DNA of 64,000 nucleotides, taken from the NCBI RefSeq assembly GCF_029227915.1, contig NC_079884.1, positions 30,568,001-30,632,000 on the forward strand, read 5' to 3'. Below are positions 49,501 through 61,628 of this stretch, one piece after another (the first letter of the stretch is position 1; each line of letters starts with the position of its first letter). Below the pieces are notes generated by a model. That model searched no databases and was not told the DNA's origin. It saw nothing but the letters and a program-made list of their open reading frames with translations. This DNA is from Hydractinia symbiolongicarpus (lineage: Eukaryota; Cnidaria; Hydrozoa; Anthoathecata; Hydractiniidae). Position numbers and translations under genes: made by a program.

Positions 49501-52060
49501 ATTTCCAAAACGATTTTTTAAATTATCTTTTCACCACTAAAACGCATGAGACTTGTAGTTTTTAAAAATGTTTTCATTTTTGATGAGACGCTGAATAAAA
49601 GAAGTTTAATCGACGGCAAACGAAAACCCGCCATTTCCCGTAAACCCTGGACACGGCCCGTATAGTCAAAAGTATACAAAGAAAGTACCCAGGGAGTAAA
49701 CTCATTTCCCGAACGATTTTTTAAATTATTATTTCACCACTAAAACCCATGAGACATGTAGTTTTTAAAAAGGTTTTCATTTTTGATGAGACGCTGAATA
49801 AAGGAAGTTTAATCGCCGGTAAACGAAAACCCGCGATTTCCCGTAAATCCCGGACTCAGCCCGTATAGTCAAAAGTATACAAAGAAAGTATCCTGTGAGT
49901 AAACTCATTTCCAAAACGATTTTTAAAATTATCTTTTAACCACTAAAACGCATGAGACTTGTAGTTTTTAAAAATGTTTTCATTTTTGATGAGACGCTGA
50001 ATAAAAGAAGTTTAATCGACGGCAAACGAAAACCCGCCATTTCCCGTAAACCCCGGACACGGCCCGTATAGTCAAAAGTATACAAAGAAAGTACCCAGGG
50101 AGTAAACTCATTTCCCGAACGATTTTTTAAATTAATTTTTCACCACTAAAACGTATGAGACTTGTAGTTTTCAGAAATGTTTTCATTTTTGATGAGACAT
50201 TTAATGAAAGTGGTTTAATCGCCGGCAAACGAAAACCCGCGATTTCCCGTAAATCCCGGGCTTGGCTCGTATAGTCGAATGTATACAAAGAAAGTACCCA
50301 GGGAGTAAACTCATTTCCCGAACGATTTTTTAAATTATTTTTTCACCACTAAAACGCATGAGATTTGTAGTTTTTAGAAATGTTTTCATTTTTGATGAGA
50401 CGCTAAATGAAAGGGGTTTAATCGCCGGCAAACGAAAACCCGCGATTTCCCGTAAATCCCGGGCTTGGCCCGTATATTCGAATGTATACAAAGAAAGTAC
50501 CCAGGGAGTAAACTCATTTCCCAAACGATTTTTTAAATTATTTTGTCACTACTAAAACGCATGAGACTTGTAGTTTTCAAAGATGTTTTCATTTTTGATG
50601 AGACGCTGAATAAAAGAGGTTTAATCGCCGGCAAACGAAAACCCGCAATTTCCCGTAAATCCCGGACTCGGCCCGTATAGTCAAAAGTATACAAAGAAAG
50701 TACCCAGGGAGTAAACTCATTTCCCAAACGATTTTTTAAATTATTTTGTCACCACTAAAACGCATGAGACTTGTAGTTTTCAAAAGTGTTTTAATTTTTG
50801 ATGAGACGCTGAATAGAAGAGGTTTAATCGCCGGCAAACGAAAACCCGCAATTTCCCGTAAATCCCGGACTCGGCCCGTATAGTCAAAAGTATACAAAGA
50901 AAGTACCCAGGGAGTAAACTCATTTCCCGAACGATTTTTAAAATTATTATTTCACCACTAAAGCCCATGAGACTTGTAGTTTTTAAAAATGTTTTCATTT
51001 TTGATGAGACGCTGAATAAAGGAAGTTTAATCGCCGGTAAACGAAAACCCGCGATTTCCCGTAAATCCCGGACTCAGCCCGTATAGTCAAAAGAATACAA
51101 AGAAAGTACCCAGGGAGTTATCTAATTTCCCGAACGATTTTTTAAATTATTTTTTCACCACTAAAACGTATGAGACTTGTAGTTTTCAGAAATGTTTTCA
51201 TTTTTGATGAGACATTTAATGAAAGTGGTTTAATTGCCGGCAAACGAAAACCCGAGATTTCCCGTAAATCCCGGACTCAGCCCGTATAGTCAAAAGAATA
51301 CAAACAAAGTACCCAGGGAGTTATCTCATTTCCCGAACGATTTTTGAAATTGTTTTTTCACCACTAAAACGCATGAGACTTGTAGTTTTCAAAAGTGTTT
51401 TCATTTTTGATGAGACGCTGAATAAAAGAGGTTTAATCGCCGGCAAACGAAAACCCGCAATTTCCCGTAAATCCCGGACTCGGCCCGTATAGTCAAAAGT
51501 ATACAAAGAAAGTACCCAGGGAGTAAACTCATTTCCCAAACGATTTTTTAAGTTATTTTGTCACCACTAAAACGCATGAGACTTGTAGTTTTCAAAAGTG
51601 TTTTCATTTTTGATGAGACGCTGAATAAAAGAGGTTTAATCGCCGGCAAACGAAAACCCGCAATTTCCCGTAAATCCCGGACTCGGCCCGTATAGTCAAA
51701 AGTATACAAAGAAAGTACCCAGGGAGTAAACTCATTTCCCGAACGATTTTTAAAATTATTATTTCACCACTAAAGCCCATGAGACTTGTAGTTTTTAAAA
51801 ATGTTTTCATTTTTGATGAGACGCTGAATAAAGGAAGTTTAATCGCCGGTAAACGAAAACCCGCGATTTCCCGTAAATCCCGGACTCAGCCCGTATAGTC
51901 AAAAGAATACAAAGAAAGTACCCAGGGAGTTATCTCATTTCCCAAACGATTTTTTAAATTATTTTTTCACCACTAAAACGTATGAGACTTGTAGTTTTCA
52001 GAAATGTTTTCATTTTTGATGAGACATTTAATGAAAGTGGTTTAATTGCCGGGAAACGAA
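43539..52060 (+). repeat. ~8.5-kb macro-duplication, copy 2
   Basis: Second copy of 32,583-42,525, about 1.42 kb shorter overall because it has one fewer 1,827-bp nine-monomer unit but retains two monomers that copy 1 lacks. It has tttcattttt near 48,560 and cgattttccg near 48,620, where both copy-1 nine-mers have tttcgttttt and cgatttttcg. The right edge near 52,060 is where copy 2 reads cccgcgatttcccgtaaatcccgg and copy 1 reads cccgagatttcccgtatatcccgg. Confidence 0.85.
43541..46379 (+). repeat. 2,839-bp fourteen-monomer unit with a partial second copy to ~48,375
   Basis: agtaaactta joints at 44,827 and 47,666 are 2,839 bp apart, and both are followed by the rare aaatttttatttcacc (1 bp short). 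In macro-copy 1, gtatgcaaag at 32,631 and 35,470 shows the same 2,839-bp step. The agtaaactta joints there (33,871 and 36,304) are only 2,433 bp apart because two monomers are missing. The second unit diverges after about 48,375. Confidence 0.8.
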
Positions 52061-52689
52061 AACCCGCGATTTCCCGTAAATCCCGGGCTTGGCTCGTATA
52101 GTCGAATGTATACAAAGAAAGTACCCAGGGAGTAAACTCATTTCCCGAACGATTTTTTAAATTATTTTTTCACCACTAAAACGTATGAGACTTGTAGTTT
52201 TCAGAAATGTTTTCATTTTTGATGAGACATTTAATGAAAGTGGTTTAATCGCCGGCAAACGAAAACCCGCGATTTCCCGTAAATCCCGGACTCAGCCCGT
52301 ATAGTCAAAAGAATACAAACAAAGTACCCAGGGAGTTATATCATTTCCCGAACGATTTTTTAAATTATTTTTTCACCACTAAAACGTATGAGACTTGTAG
52401 TTTTCAGAAATGTTTTCATTTTTGATGAGACATTTAATGAAAGTGGTTTAATCGCCGGCAAACGAAAACCCGCGATTTCCCGTAAATCCCGGGCTTGGCT
52501 CGTATAGTCATATGTATACAAAGAAAGTACCCAGGGAGTAAACTCATTTCCCGAACGATTTTTTAAATTATTTTTTCACCACTAAAACGCATGAGACTTG
52601 TAGTTTTCAGAAATGTTTTCATTTTTGATGAGACGCTGAATAAAGGAAGTTTAATCGACGGCAAACGAAAACCCGCCATTTCCCGTAAA

Positions 52690-53997
52690 CCCCGGACTCG
52701 GCCCGTATAGTCAAAAGTATACAAAGAAAGTACCCAGGAAGTAAACTCATTTCCTGAACGATTTTTTAAATTATTATTTTACCACTAAAACCCATGAGAC
52801 TTGTAGTTTTTAAAAATGTTTTCATTTTTGATGAGACGCTGAATAAAGGAAGTTTAATCGCCAGTAAACGAAAACCCGTGATTTCCCGTAAATCCCGGAC
52901 TCAGCCCCTATAGTCAAAAGTATACAAAGAAAGTACCCAGGGAGTAAACTCATTTCCCGAACGATTTTTTAAATTATTTTTTCACCACTAAAACGTATGA
53001 GACTTGTAGTTTTCAGAAATGTTTTCATTTTTGATGAGACGCTTAATGGATGTGGTTTAATCGCCGGCAAACGAAAACCCGCGATTTCCCGTAAACCCCG
53101 GACTCGGCACGTATAGTCAAAAGTATACAAAGAAAGTACCCAGGGAGTAAACTCATTTCCCGAACGATTTTTTGAATTATTATTTCACCACTAAAGCCCA
53201 TGAGACTTGTAGTTTTTAAAAATGTTTTCATTTTTGATGAGACGCTGAATAAAGGAAGTTTAATCGCCGGTAAACGAAAACCCGCGATTTCCCGTAAATC
53301 CCGGACTCAGCCCGTATAGTCAAAAGTATACAAAGAAAGTACTCAGGGAGTTATCTCACTCCCCGAACGATTTTTTAAAATATTTTTTCACCACTAAAAC
53401 GCATGAGACTTGTAGTTTTCAAAAATGTTTTCATTTTTGATGAGACGCTTAATGAAAGGGGTTTAATCGCCGGCAAACGAAAACCCGCGATTTCCCGTAA
53501 ACCCCGGACTCGGCCCGTATAGTCAAAAGTATACAAAGAAAGTACCCAGGGAGTAAACTCATTTCCCGAACGATTTTTTAAATTATTATTTTACCACTAA
53601 AACCCATGAGACTTGTAGTTTTTAAAAATGTTTTCATTTTTGATGAGACGCTGAATAAAGGAAGTTTAATCGCCAGTAAACGAAAACCCGTGACTTCCCG
53701 TAAATCCCGGACTCAGCCCCTATAGTCAAAAGTATACAAAGAAAGTACCCAGAGAGTAAACTCATTTCCCGAACGATTTTTTAAATTATTTTTTCACCAC
53801 TAAAACGTATGAGACTTGTAGTTTTCAGAAATGTTTTCATTTTTGATGAGACGCTTAATGAATGTGGTTTAATCGCCGGCAAACGAAAACCCGCGATTTC
53901 CCGTAAACCCCGGACTCGGCACGTATAGTCAAAAGTATACAAAGAAAGTACCCAGGGAGTAAACTCATTTCATGAACGATTTTTTGAATTATTTTTT
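52690..53997 (+). repeat. Block repeated at 812-bp spacing (52.69-53.19 and 53.50-54.00 kb)
   Basis: The rare cgccagtaaacg (ccag at 52,861 and 53,673) and ggcacgtatag (53,106 and 53,918) repeat at +812 bp, which is 4 monomers. The linked cagcccctatag variant is at about 52,902 and 53,714. The same linked pair reappears near 59,690-59,740 and 63,740-63,785. Confidence 0.75.
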
Positions 53998-53999
53998 CA

Positions 54000-55190
54000 C
54001 CACTAAAACGCATGAGACTTGTAGTTTTCAAAAATGTTTTCATTTTTGATGAGACGCTTAATGAAAGGGGTTTAATCGCCGGCAAACGAAAACCCGCGAT
54101 TTCCCGTAAATCCCGGACTCGGCCCGTATAGTCAAAAGAATACAAACAAAGTACCCAGGGAGTTATCTCATTTCCCGAACGATTTTTTAAATTATTTTTT
54201 CACCACTAAAACGTATGAGACTTGTAGTTTTCAGAAATAATTTCATTTTTGATGAGACATTTAATGAAAGTGGTTTAATCGCCGGCAAACGAAAACCCGC
54301 GATTTCCCGTAAATCCCGGGCTTGGCTCGTATAGTCGAATGTATACAAAGAAAGTACCCAGGGAGTAAACTCATTTCCCGAACGATTTTTTAAATTATTT
54401 TTTCACCACTAAAACGCATGAGACTTGTAGTTTTCAGAAATGTTTTCATTTTTGATGAGACATTTATTGAAAGTGGTTTAATCGCCGGCAAACGAAAACC
54501 CGCGATTTCCCGTAAATCCCGGACTCAGCCCGTATAGTCAAAAGAATACAAACAAAGTACCCAGGGAGTTATCTCATTTCCCGAACGATTTTTTAAATTA
54601 TTTGTTCACCACTAAAACGTATGAGACTTGTAGTTTTTAGAAATGTTTTCATTTTTGATGAGACATTTAATGAAAGTAGTTTAATCGCCGGCAAACGAAA
54701 ACCCGCGATTTCCCGTAAATCCCGGGCTTGGCTCGTATAGTCGAATGTATACAAAGAAAGTACCCAGGGAGTAAACTCATTTCCCGAACGATTTTTTAAA
54801 TTATTTTTTCACCACTAAAACGCATGAGACTTGTAGTTTTCAGAAATGTTTTCATTTTTGATGAGACGCTTAGTGAAAGGGGTTTAATCGCCGGCAAACG
54901 AAAACCCGCTATTTCCCGTAAATCCCGGACTCGGCCCGTATAGTCAACAGTATACAAAGAAAGTACCCAGGAAGTAAACTCATTTCCCGAAAGATTTTTT
55001 GAATTATTATTTCACCACTAAAGCCCATGTGACTTGTTGTTTTTAAAAATATTTTCATTTTTGATGAGACGCTGAATAAAGGAAGTTGAATCGCCGGTAA
55101 ACGAAAACCCGCGATTTCCCGTAAATCCCGGGCTTGGCTCGTATAGTCGAATGTATACAAAGAAAGTACCCAGGGAGTAAACTCATTTCC
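54000..55190 (+). repeat. Mixed satellite monomers, no gene
   Basis: A, A/D, G and D class monomers only. The aaataatttc loop variant is at 54,235. A diverged D monomer near 55,010-55,100 carries several private substitutions (gcccatgtgacttgttg, ggaagttgaatcg). Confidence 0.7.
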
Positions 55191-55275
55191 AAATTATTTT
55201 TTCACCACTAAAACGCATGAGACTTGTAGTTTTCAAAAATGTTTTCATTTTTGATGAGACGCTTAATGAAAGGGG
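55085..55275 (+). repeat. 13-bp internal deletion at a monomer start (~55,190)
   Basis: The joint reads actcatttcc directly followed by aaattatttt, so cgaacgatttttt is missing. This deletion is not a whole monomer and so differs from the integer-monomer exchanges seen elsewhere. The next monomers carry gccaagagtatccaaag and gtcaagagtatccaaag (near 55,336 and 55,539), a local pair of related copies. Confidence 0.85.
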
Positions 55276-56220
55276 TTTAATCGCCGGCAAACGAAAACCC
55301 GCGATTTCCCGTAAATCCCGGACTCGGCCCGTATAGCCAAGAGTATCCAAAGAAAGTACCCAGGGAGTAAACTCATTTCCCGAAAGATTTTTTAAATTAT
55401 TTTTTCACCACTAAAACGCATGAGACTTGTAGTTTTCAAAAATGTTTTCATTTTTGATGAGACGCTTAATGAAAGGGGTTTAATCGCCGGCAAACGAAAA
55501 CCCGCGATTTCCCGTAAATCCCGGACTCGGCCCGTATAGTCAAGAGTATCCAAAGAAAGTACCCAGGAAGTAAACTCATTTCCCGAACGATTTTTAAAAT
55601 TATTTTTTCACCACTAAAACGTATGAGACTTGTAGTTTTCAGAAATGTTTTCATTTTTGATGAGACGCTTAATGAATGTGGTTTAATCGCCGGCAAACGA
55701 AAACCCGCGATTTTCCGTAAATCCCGGGCTTGGCCCGTACAGTCGAATGTATACAAAGAAAGTACCCTGTGAGTAAACTCATTTCCAAAACGATTTTTTC
55801 AATTATCTTTTCACCACTAAAACGCATGAGACTTGTAGTTTTTAAAAATGTTTTCATTTTTGATGAGACGCTGAATAAAAGAAGTTTAATCGCCGGCAAA
55901 CGAAAACCCGCGTTTTCCCGTAAATCCCGGACTCGGCCCGTATAGTCAAAAGTATACAAAGAAAGTACCCAGGGAGTAAACTCATTTCCTAAACGATCTT
56001 TTAAATTATTATTTCACCACTAAAACCCATGAGACTTGTAGTTTTCAAAAATGTTTTCATTTTTGATGAGACGCTAAATAAAAGGGGTTTAATCGCCGGC
56101 AAAGGAAAACCCGCGATTTCCCGTAAATCCCGGGCTTGGCCCGTATAGTCGAATGTATACAAAGAAAGTACCCAGGGAGTAAACTCATTTCCCAAACGAT
56201 TTTTTAAATTATTTTGTCAC

Positions 56221-56368
56221 CACTAAAACGCATGAGACTTGTAGTTTTCAAAAGTGTTTTCATTTTTGATGAGACGCTGAATAAAAGAGGTTTAATCGCA
56301 GGCAAACGAAAACCCGCCATTTCCCGTAAATCCCCGACTCGGCCCGTATTTTAAATTATTTTGTCACC
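56221..56368 (+). repeat. Truncated monomer: 56-bp deletion at ~56,350
   Basis: cactaaaacg occurs at 56,221 and next at 56,368, only 147 bp apart instead of 203. The sequence jumps from cggcccgtat to tttaaattatttt, removing the tagtc...cgattt joint region. A few matching bases (tat/ttt) at the break allow microhomology-mediated joining. This is the largest non-integer deletion I found. Confidence 0.9.
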
Positions 56369-56729
56369 ACTAAAACGCATGAGACTTGTAGTTTTCAAAA
56401 GTGTTTTCATTTTTGATGAGACGCTGAATAAAAGAGGTATAATCGCCGGCAAACGAAAACCCGCGATTTCCCGTAAATCCCGGACTCGGCCCGTATAGTC
56501 AAAAGTATACAAAGAAAGTACCCAGGGAGTAAACTCATTTCCCGAACGATTTTTAAAATTATTTTTTCACCACTAAAACGTATGAGACTTGTAGTTTTCA
56601 AAAATGTTTTCAATTTTGATGAGACGCTTAATGAAAGGGGCTTAATCGCCGGCAAACGAAAACCCGCGATTTCCCGTAAATCCCGGGCTTGGCTCGTATA
56701 GTCGAATGTATACAAAAAAAAGTACCCAG

Positions 56730-58351
56730 GGAATAAACTCATTTCCGGAACGATTTTTTAAATTATTTTTTCACCACTAAAACGCATGAGACTTGTAGTT
56801 TTCAAAAATGTTTTCATTTTTGATGAGACGCTAAATGAAAGGGGATTAATCGCCGGCAAAGAAAACCCGCGATTTTCCGTAAATCCCGGGCTTGGCCCGT
56901 ATAGTCGAATGTATACAAAGAAAGTACCCAGGGAGTAAACTCATTTCCCAAACGATTTTTTAAATTATTTTTTCACCGCTAACACCCATGAGACATGTAG
57001 TTTTTAAAAATGTTTTCATTTTTGATGAGACGCTGAATAAAGGAAGTTTAATCGCCGGTAAACGAAAACCCGCGATTTCCCGTAAATCCCGGACTCAGCC
57101 CGTATAGTCAAAAGTATACAAAGAAAGTACCCAGGGAGTAAACTCATTTCCCGAACGATTTTTTAAATTAATTTTTCACCACTAAAACGTATGAGACTTG
57201 TAGTTTTCAGAAATGTTTTCATTTTTGATGAGACATTTAATGAAAGTGGTTTAATCGCCGGCAAACGAAAACCCGCGATTTCCCGTAAATCCCGGGCTTG
57301 GCTCGTATAGTCGAATGTATACAAAGAAAGTACCCAGGGAGTAAACTCATTTCCCGAACGATTTTTTAAATTATTTTTTCACCACTAAAACGCATGAGAT
57401 TTGTAGTTTTTAAAAATGTTTTCATTTTTGATGAGACGCTAAATGAAAGGGGTTTAATCGCCGGCAAACGAAAACCCGCGATTTCCCGTAAATCCCGGGC
57501 TTGGCCCGTATAGTCGAATGTATACAAAGAAAGTACCCAGGGAATAAACTCATTTCCGGAACGATTTTTTAAATTATTTTTTCACCACTAAAACGCATGA
57601 GACTTGTAGTTTTCAAAAATGTTTTCATTTTTGATGAGACGCTAAATGAAAGGGGATTAATCGCCGGCAAAGAAAACCCGCGATTTTCTGTAAATCCCGG
57701 GCTTGGCCCGTATAGTCGAATGTATACAAAGAAAGTACCCAGGAAGTAAACTCATTTCCCAAACGATTTTTTAAATTATTTTTTCACCGCTAACACCCAT
57801 GAGACATGTAGTTTTTAAAAATGTTTTCATTTTTGATGAGACGCTGAATAAAGGAAGTTTAATCGCCGGTAAACGAAAACCCGCGATTTCCCGTAAATCC
57901 CGGACTCAGCCCGTATAGTCAAAAGTATACAAAGAAAGTACCCAGGGAGTAAACTCATTTCCCGAACGATTTTTTAAATTAATTTTTCACCACTAAAACG
58001 TATGAGACTTGTAGTTTTCAGAAATGTTTTCATTTTTGATGAGACATTTAATGAAAGTGGTTTAATCGCCGGCAAACGAAAACCCGCGATTTCCCGTAAA
58101 TCCCGGGCTTGGCTCGTATAGTCGAATGTATACAAAGAAAGTACCCAGGGAGTAAACTCATTTCCCGAACGATTTTTTAAATTATTTTTTCACCACTAAA
58201 ACGCATGAGATTTGTAGTTTTTAAAAATGTTTTCATTTTTGATGAGACGCTAAATGAAAGGGGTTTAATCGCCGGCAAACGAAAACCCGCGATTTCCCGT
58301 AAATCCCGGGCTTGGCCCGTATAGTCGAATGTATACAAAGAAAGTACCCAG
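56730..58351 (+). repeat. 811-bp four-monomer unit, two tandem copies
   Basis: gaataaactc (56,731 and 57,542) and caccgctaacaccc (56,974 and 57,785) repeat at +811 bp, with cggaacg starts in both. An A8 tract (tacaaaaaaaagt near 56,712) lies just upstream of the first unit and is a 2-bp length change. Confidence 0.8.
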
Positions 58352-58750
58352 GGAGTAAACTCATTTCCCAAACGATTTTTTAAATTATTTTGTCACCACT
58401 AAAACGCATGAGACTTGTAAATTTCAAAAGTGTTTACATTTTTGATGAGACGCTGAATAAAAGAGGTTTAATCGCCGGCAAACGAAAACCCGCAATTTCC
58501 CGTATATCCCGGACTCGGCCCGTATAGTCAAAAGTATACAAAGAAAGTACCCAGGGAGTAAACTCATTTCCCGAACGATTTTTAAAATTATTATTTCACC
58601 ACTAAAGCCCATGAGACTTGTAGTTTTTAAAAATGTTTTCATTTTTGATGAGACGCTGAATAAAGGAAGTTTAATCGCCGGTAAACGAAAACCCGCGATT
58701 TCCCGTAAATCCCGGACTCAGCCCGTATAGTCAAAAGAATACAAAGAAAG
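57785..58750 (+). repeat. ~1-kb block, copy 1 of a 3,844-bp offset pair
   Basis: It recurs at about 61,629-62,594: taacaccc at 57,791 and 61,635, gagatttgtag monomers near 58,177 and 62,021, and the rare cttgtaaatttc near 58,420 and 62,264. The offset is 13 bp short of 19 monomers, consistent with the small deletions that lie between the copies. Confidence 0.78.
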
Positions 58751-59164
58751 TACCCAGCGAGTTATCTCATTTCCCGAACGATTTTTTAAATTATTTTTTC
58801 ACCACTAAAACGTATGAGACTTGTAGTTTTTAAAAATGTTTTCATTTTTGATGAGACGCTGAATAAAGGAAGTTTAATCGCCGGTAAACGAAAACCCGCG
58901 ATTTCCCGTAAATCCCGGACTCAGACCGTATAGTCAAAAGAATACAAAGAAAGTACCCAGGGAGTTATCTCATTTCCCGAACGATTTTTTAAATCATTTT
59001 TTCACCACTAAAACGTATGAGACTTGTAGTTTTCAGAAATGTTTTCATTTTTGATGAGACATTTAATGAAAGTGGTTTAATCGCCGGCAAACGAAAACCC
59101 GCGATTTCCCGTAAATCCCGGGCTTGGCTCGTATAGTCGAATGTATACAAAGAAAGTACCCAGG

Positions 59165-59615
59165 GAGTAAACTCATTTCCCGAACGATTTTTAGAATTAT
59201 TATTTCACCACTAAAGCCCATGAGACTTGTAGTTTTTAAAAATGTTTTCATTTTTGATGAGACGCTGAATAAAGGAAGTTTAATCGCCGGTAAACGAAAA
59301 CCCGCGATTTCCCGTAAATCCCGGACTCAGCCCGTATAGTCAAAAGAATACAAAGAAAGTTCCCAGGGAGTTATCTCATTTCCCGAACGATTTTTTAAAT
59401 TATTTTTTCACCACTAAAACGTATGAGACTTGTAGTTTTTAAAAATGCTTTCATTTTTGATGAGACGCTGAATAAAGGAAGTTTAATCGCCGGTAAACGA
59501 AAACCCGCGATTTCCCGTAAATCCCGGACTCAGCCCGTATAGTCAAAAGAATACAAAGAAAGTACCCAGGGAGTTATCTCATTTCCCGAACGATTTTTTA
59601 AATTATTTTTTCACC
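59165..59615 (+). repeat. Block repeated at 62.60-63.05 kb after a 406-bp shift
   Basis: ttagaattat lies at 59,191 and 62,629 (offset 3,438 bp), 406 bp less than the 3,844-bp offset just upstream. The right copy therefore lacks two monomers present near 58.77-59.17 kb. Further right, cttgtaattttcag lies at 59,631 and 63,678 (acttgtaatt), offset 4,047 bp, a gain of 609 bp or three monomers. Confidence 0.75.
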
Positions 59616-59749
59616 ACTAAAACGCATGAGACTTGTAATTTTCAGAAATGTTTTCATTTTTGATGAGACGCTGAATAAAGGAAGTTCAATCGCCAGTAAA
59701 CGAAAACCCGTGATTTCCCGTAAATCCAGGGCTCAGCCCCTATAGTCAA

Positions 59750-61000
59750 AAGTATACAAAGAAAGTACCCTGTGAGTAAACTCATTTCCAAAACGATTTT
59801 TTAAATTATCTTTTCACCACTAAAACGCATGAGACTTGTAGTTTTTAAAAATGTTTTCATTTTTGATGAGACGCTGAATAAAGGAAGTTTAATCGACGGC
59901 AAACGAAAACCCGCCATTTCCCGTAAACCCCGGACTCGGCCCGTATAGCCAAAAGTATACAAAGAAAGTACCCAGGGAGTAAACTCATTTCCCGAACGAT
60001 TTTTTAAATTATTATTTCACCACTAAAACCCATGAGACTTGTAGTTTTTAAAAATGTTTTCATTTTTGATGAGACGCTGAATAAAGGAAGTTTAATCGAC
60101 GGCAAACGAAAACCCGCCATTTCCCGTAAACCCCGGACTCGGCCCGTATAGCCAAAAGTATACAAAGAAAGTACCCAGGGAGTAAACTCATTTCCCGAAC
60201 GATTTTTTAAATTATTATTTCACCACTAAAACCCATGAGACTTGTAGTTTTTAAAAATGTTTTCATTTTTGATGAGACGCTGAATAAAGGAAGTTTAATC
60301 GCCGGTAAACGAAAACCCGCGATTTCCTGTAAATCCCGGACTCAGCCCGTATAGCCAAAAGTATACAAAGAAAGTACCAGGGAGTAAACTCATTTCCCGA
60401 ACGATTTCTTAAATTATTTTTTCACCACTAAAACCCATGAGACTTGTAGTTTTTAAAAATGTTTTCATTTTTGATGAGACGCTGAATAAAGGAAGTTTAA
60501 TCGCCGGTAAACGAAAACCCGCGATTTCCCGTAAATCCCGGACTCAGCCCGTATAGCCAAAAGTATACAAAGAAAGTACCCAGGGAGTAAACTCATTTCC
60601 CGAACGATTTTTTAAATGATTTTTCACCACTAAAACGTATGAGACTTGTAGTTTTCAGAAATGCTTTCATTTTTGATGAGACGCTTAATGAATGTGGTTT
60701 AATCGCCGGCAAACGAAAACCCGCGATTTTCCGTAAATCCTGGGCTTGGCCCGTATAGTCGAATGTATACAAAGAAAGTACCCTGTGAGTAAACTCATTT
60801 CCCGAACGATTTTTTGAATTATTATTTCACCACTAAAGCCCATGAGACTTGTAGTTTTTAAAAATATTTTCATTTTTGATGAGACGCTGAATAAAGGAAG
60901 TTTAATCGCCGGTAAACGAAAACCCGCGATTTCCCGTAAATCCCAGACTCAGCCCGTATAGCCAAAAGTATACAAAGGGAGTAAACTCATTTCCCGAACG
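59750..61000 (+). repeat. Locally amplified D/F-type monomers with gtatagccaaaag
   Basis: The rare gcc (normally gtc) in gtatagccaaaag occurs at 59,948, 60,151, 60,354, 60,556 and 60,961. The steps are 203, 203, 202 and 405 bp, so a single mutated monomer has spread to neighbours. The 202-bp step reflects a lost C in gtaccaggg near 60,378. Confidence 0.8.
60961..61000 (+). repeat. 11-bp deletion at ~60,977
   Basis: The joint reads tacaaagggagtaaac where other monomers read tacaaagaaagtacccagggagtaaac, so 11 bp are absent. An ag repeated at both edges would allow slippage or microhomology joining. Confidence 0.85.
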
Positions 61001-61628
61001 ATTTCTTAAATTATTTTTTCACCACTAAAACCAATGAGACTTGTAGTTTTCAAAAGTGTTTTCATTTTTGATGAGACGCTGAATAAAAGAGGTTTAATCG
61101 CCGGCAAACGAAAACCCGCGATTTCTCGTAAATCCCGGACTCGGCCCATATAGTCAAAAGTATACAAAGAAAGTACCCAGGGAGTAAACTCATTTCCCAA
61201 ACGATTTTTTAAATTATTTTTTCACCGCTAAAACGTATGAGACTTGTAGTTTTCAGAAATGTTTTCATTTTTGATGAGAGGCTTAATGAATGTGGTTTAA
61301 TCGCCGGCAAACGAAAACCCGCGATTTTCCGTAAATCCCGGGCTTGGCCCGTATAGTCGAATGTATACAAAGAAAGTACCCTGTGAGTAAACTCATTTCC
61401 AAAACGATTTTTTAAATTATCTTTTCACCACTAAAACGCATGAGACTTGTAGTTTTTAAAAATGTTTTCATTTTTGATGAGACGCTGAATAAAAGAACTT
61501 TAATCGACGGCAAACGAAAACCCGCCATTTCCCGTAAACCCCGGACACGGCCCGTATAGTCAAAAGTATACAAAGAAAGTACCCAGGGAGTAAACTCATT
61601 TCCCGAACGATTTTTTAAATTATTATTT

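Noticed and set aside
32583-52060. Mobile element or segmental duplication bringing in foreign DNA
   Set aside because: The duplicated segment is entirely satellite. Its edges fall inside monomers without target-site duplications or terminal repeats, which fits exchange within the array.
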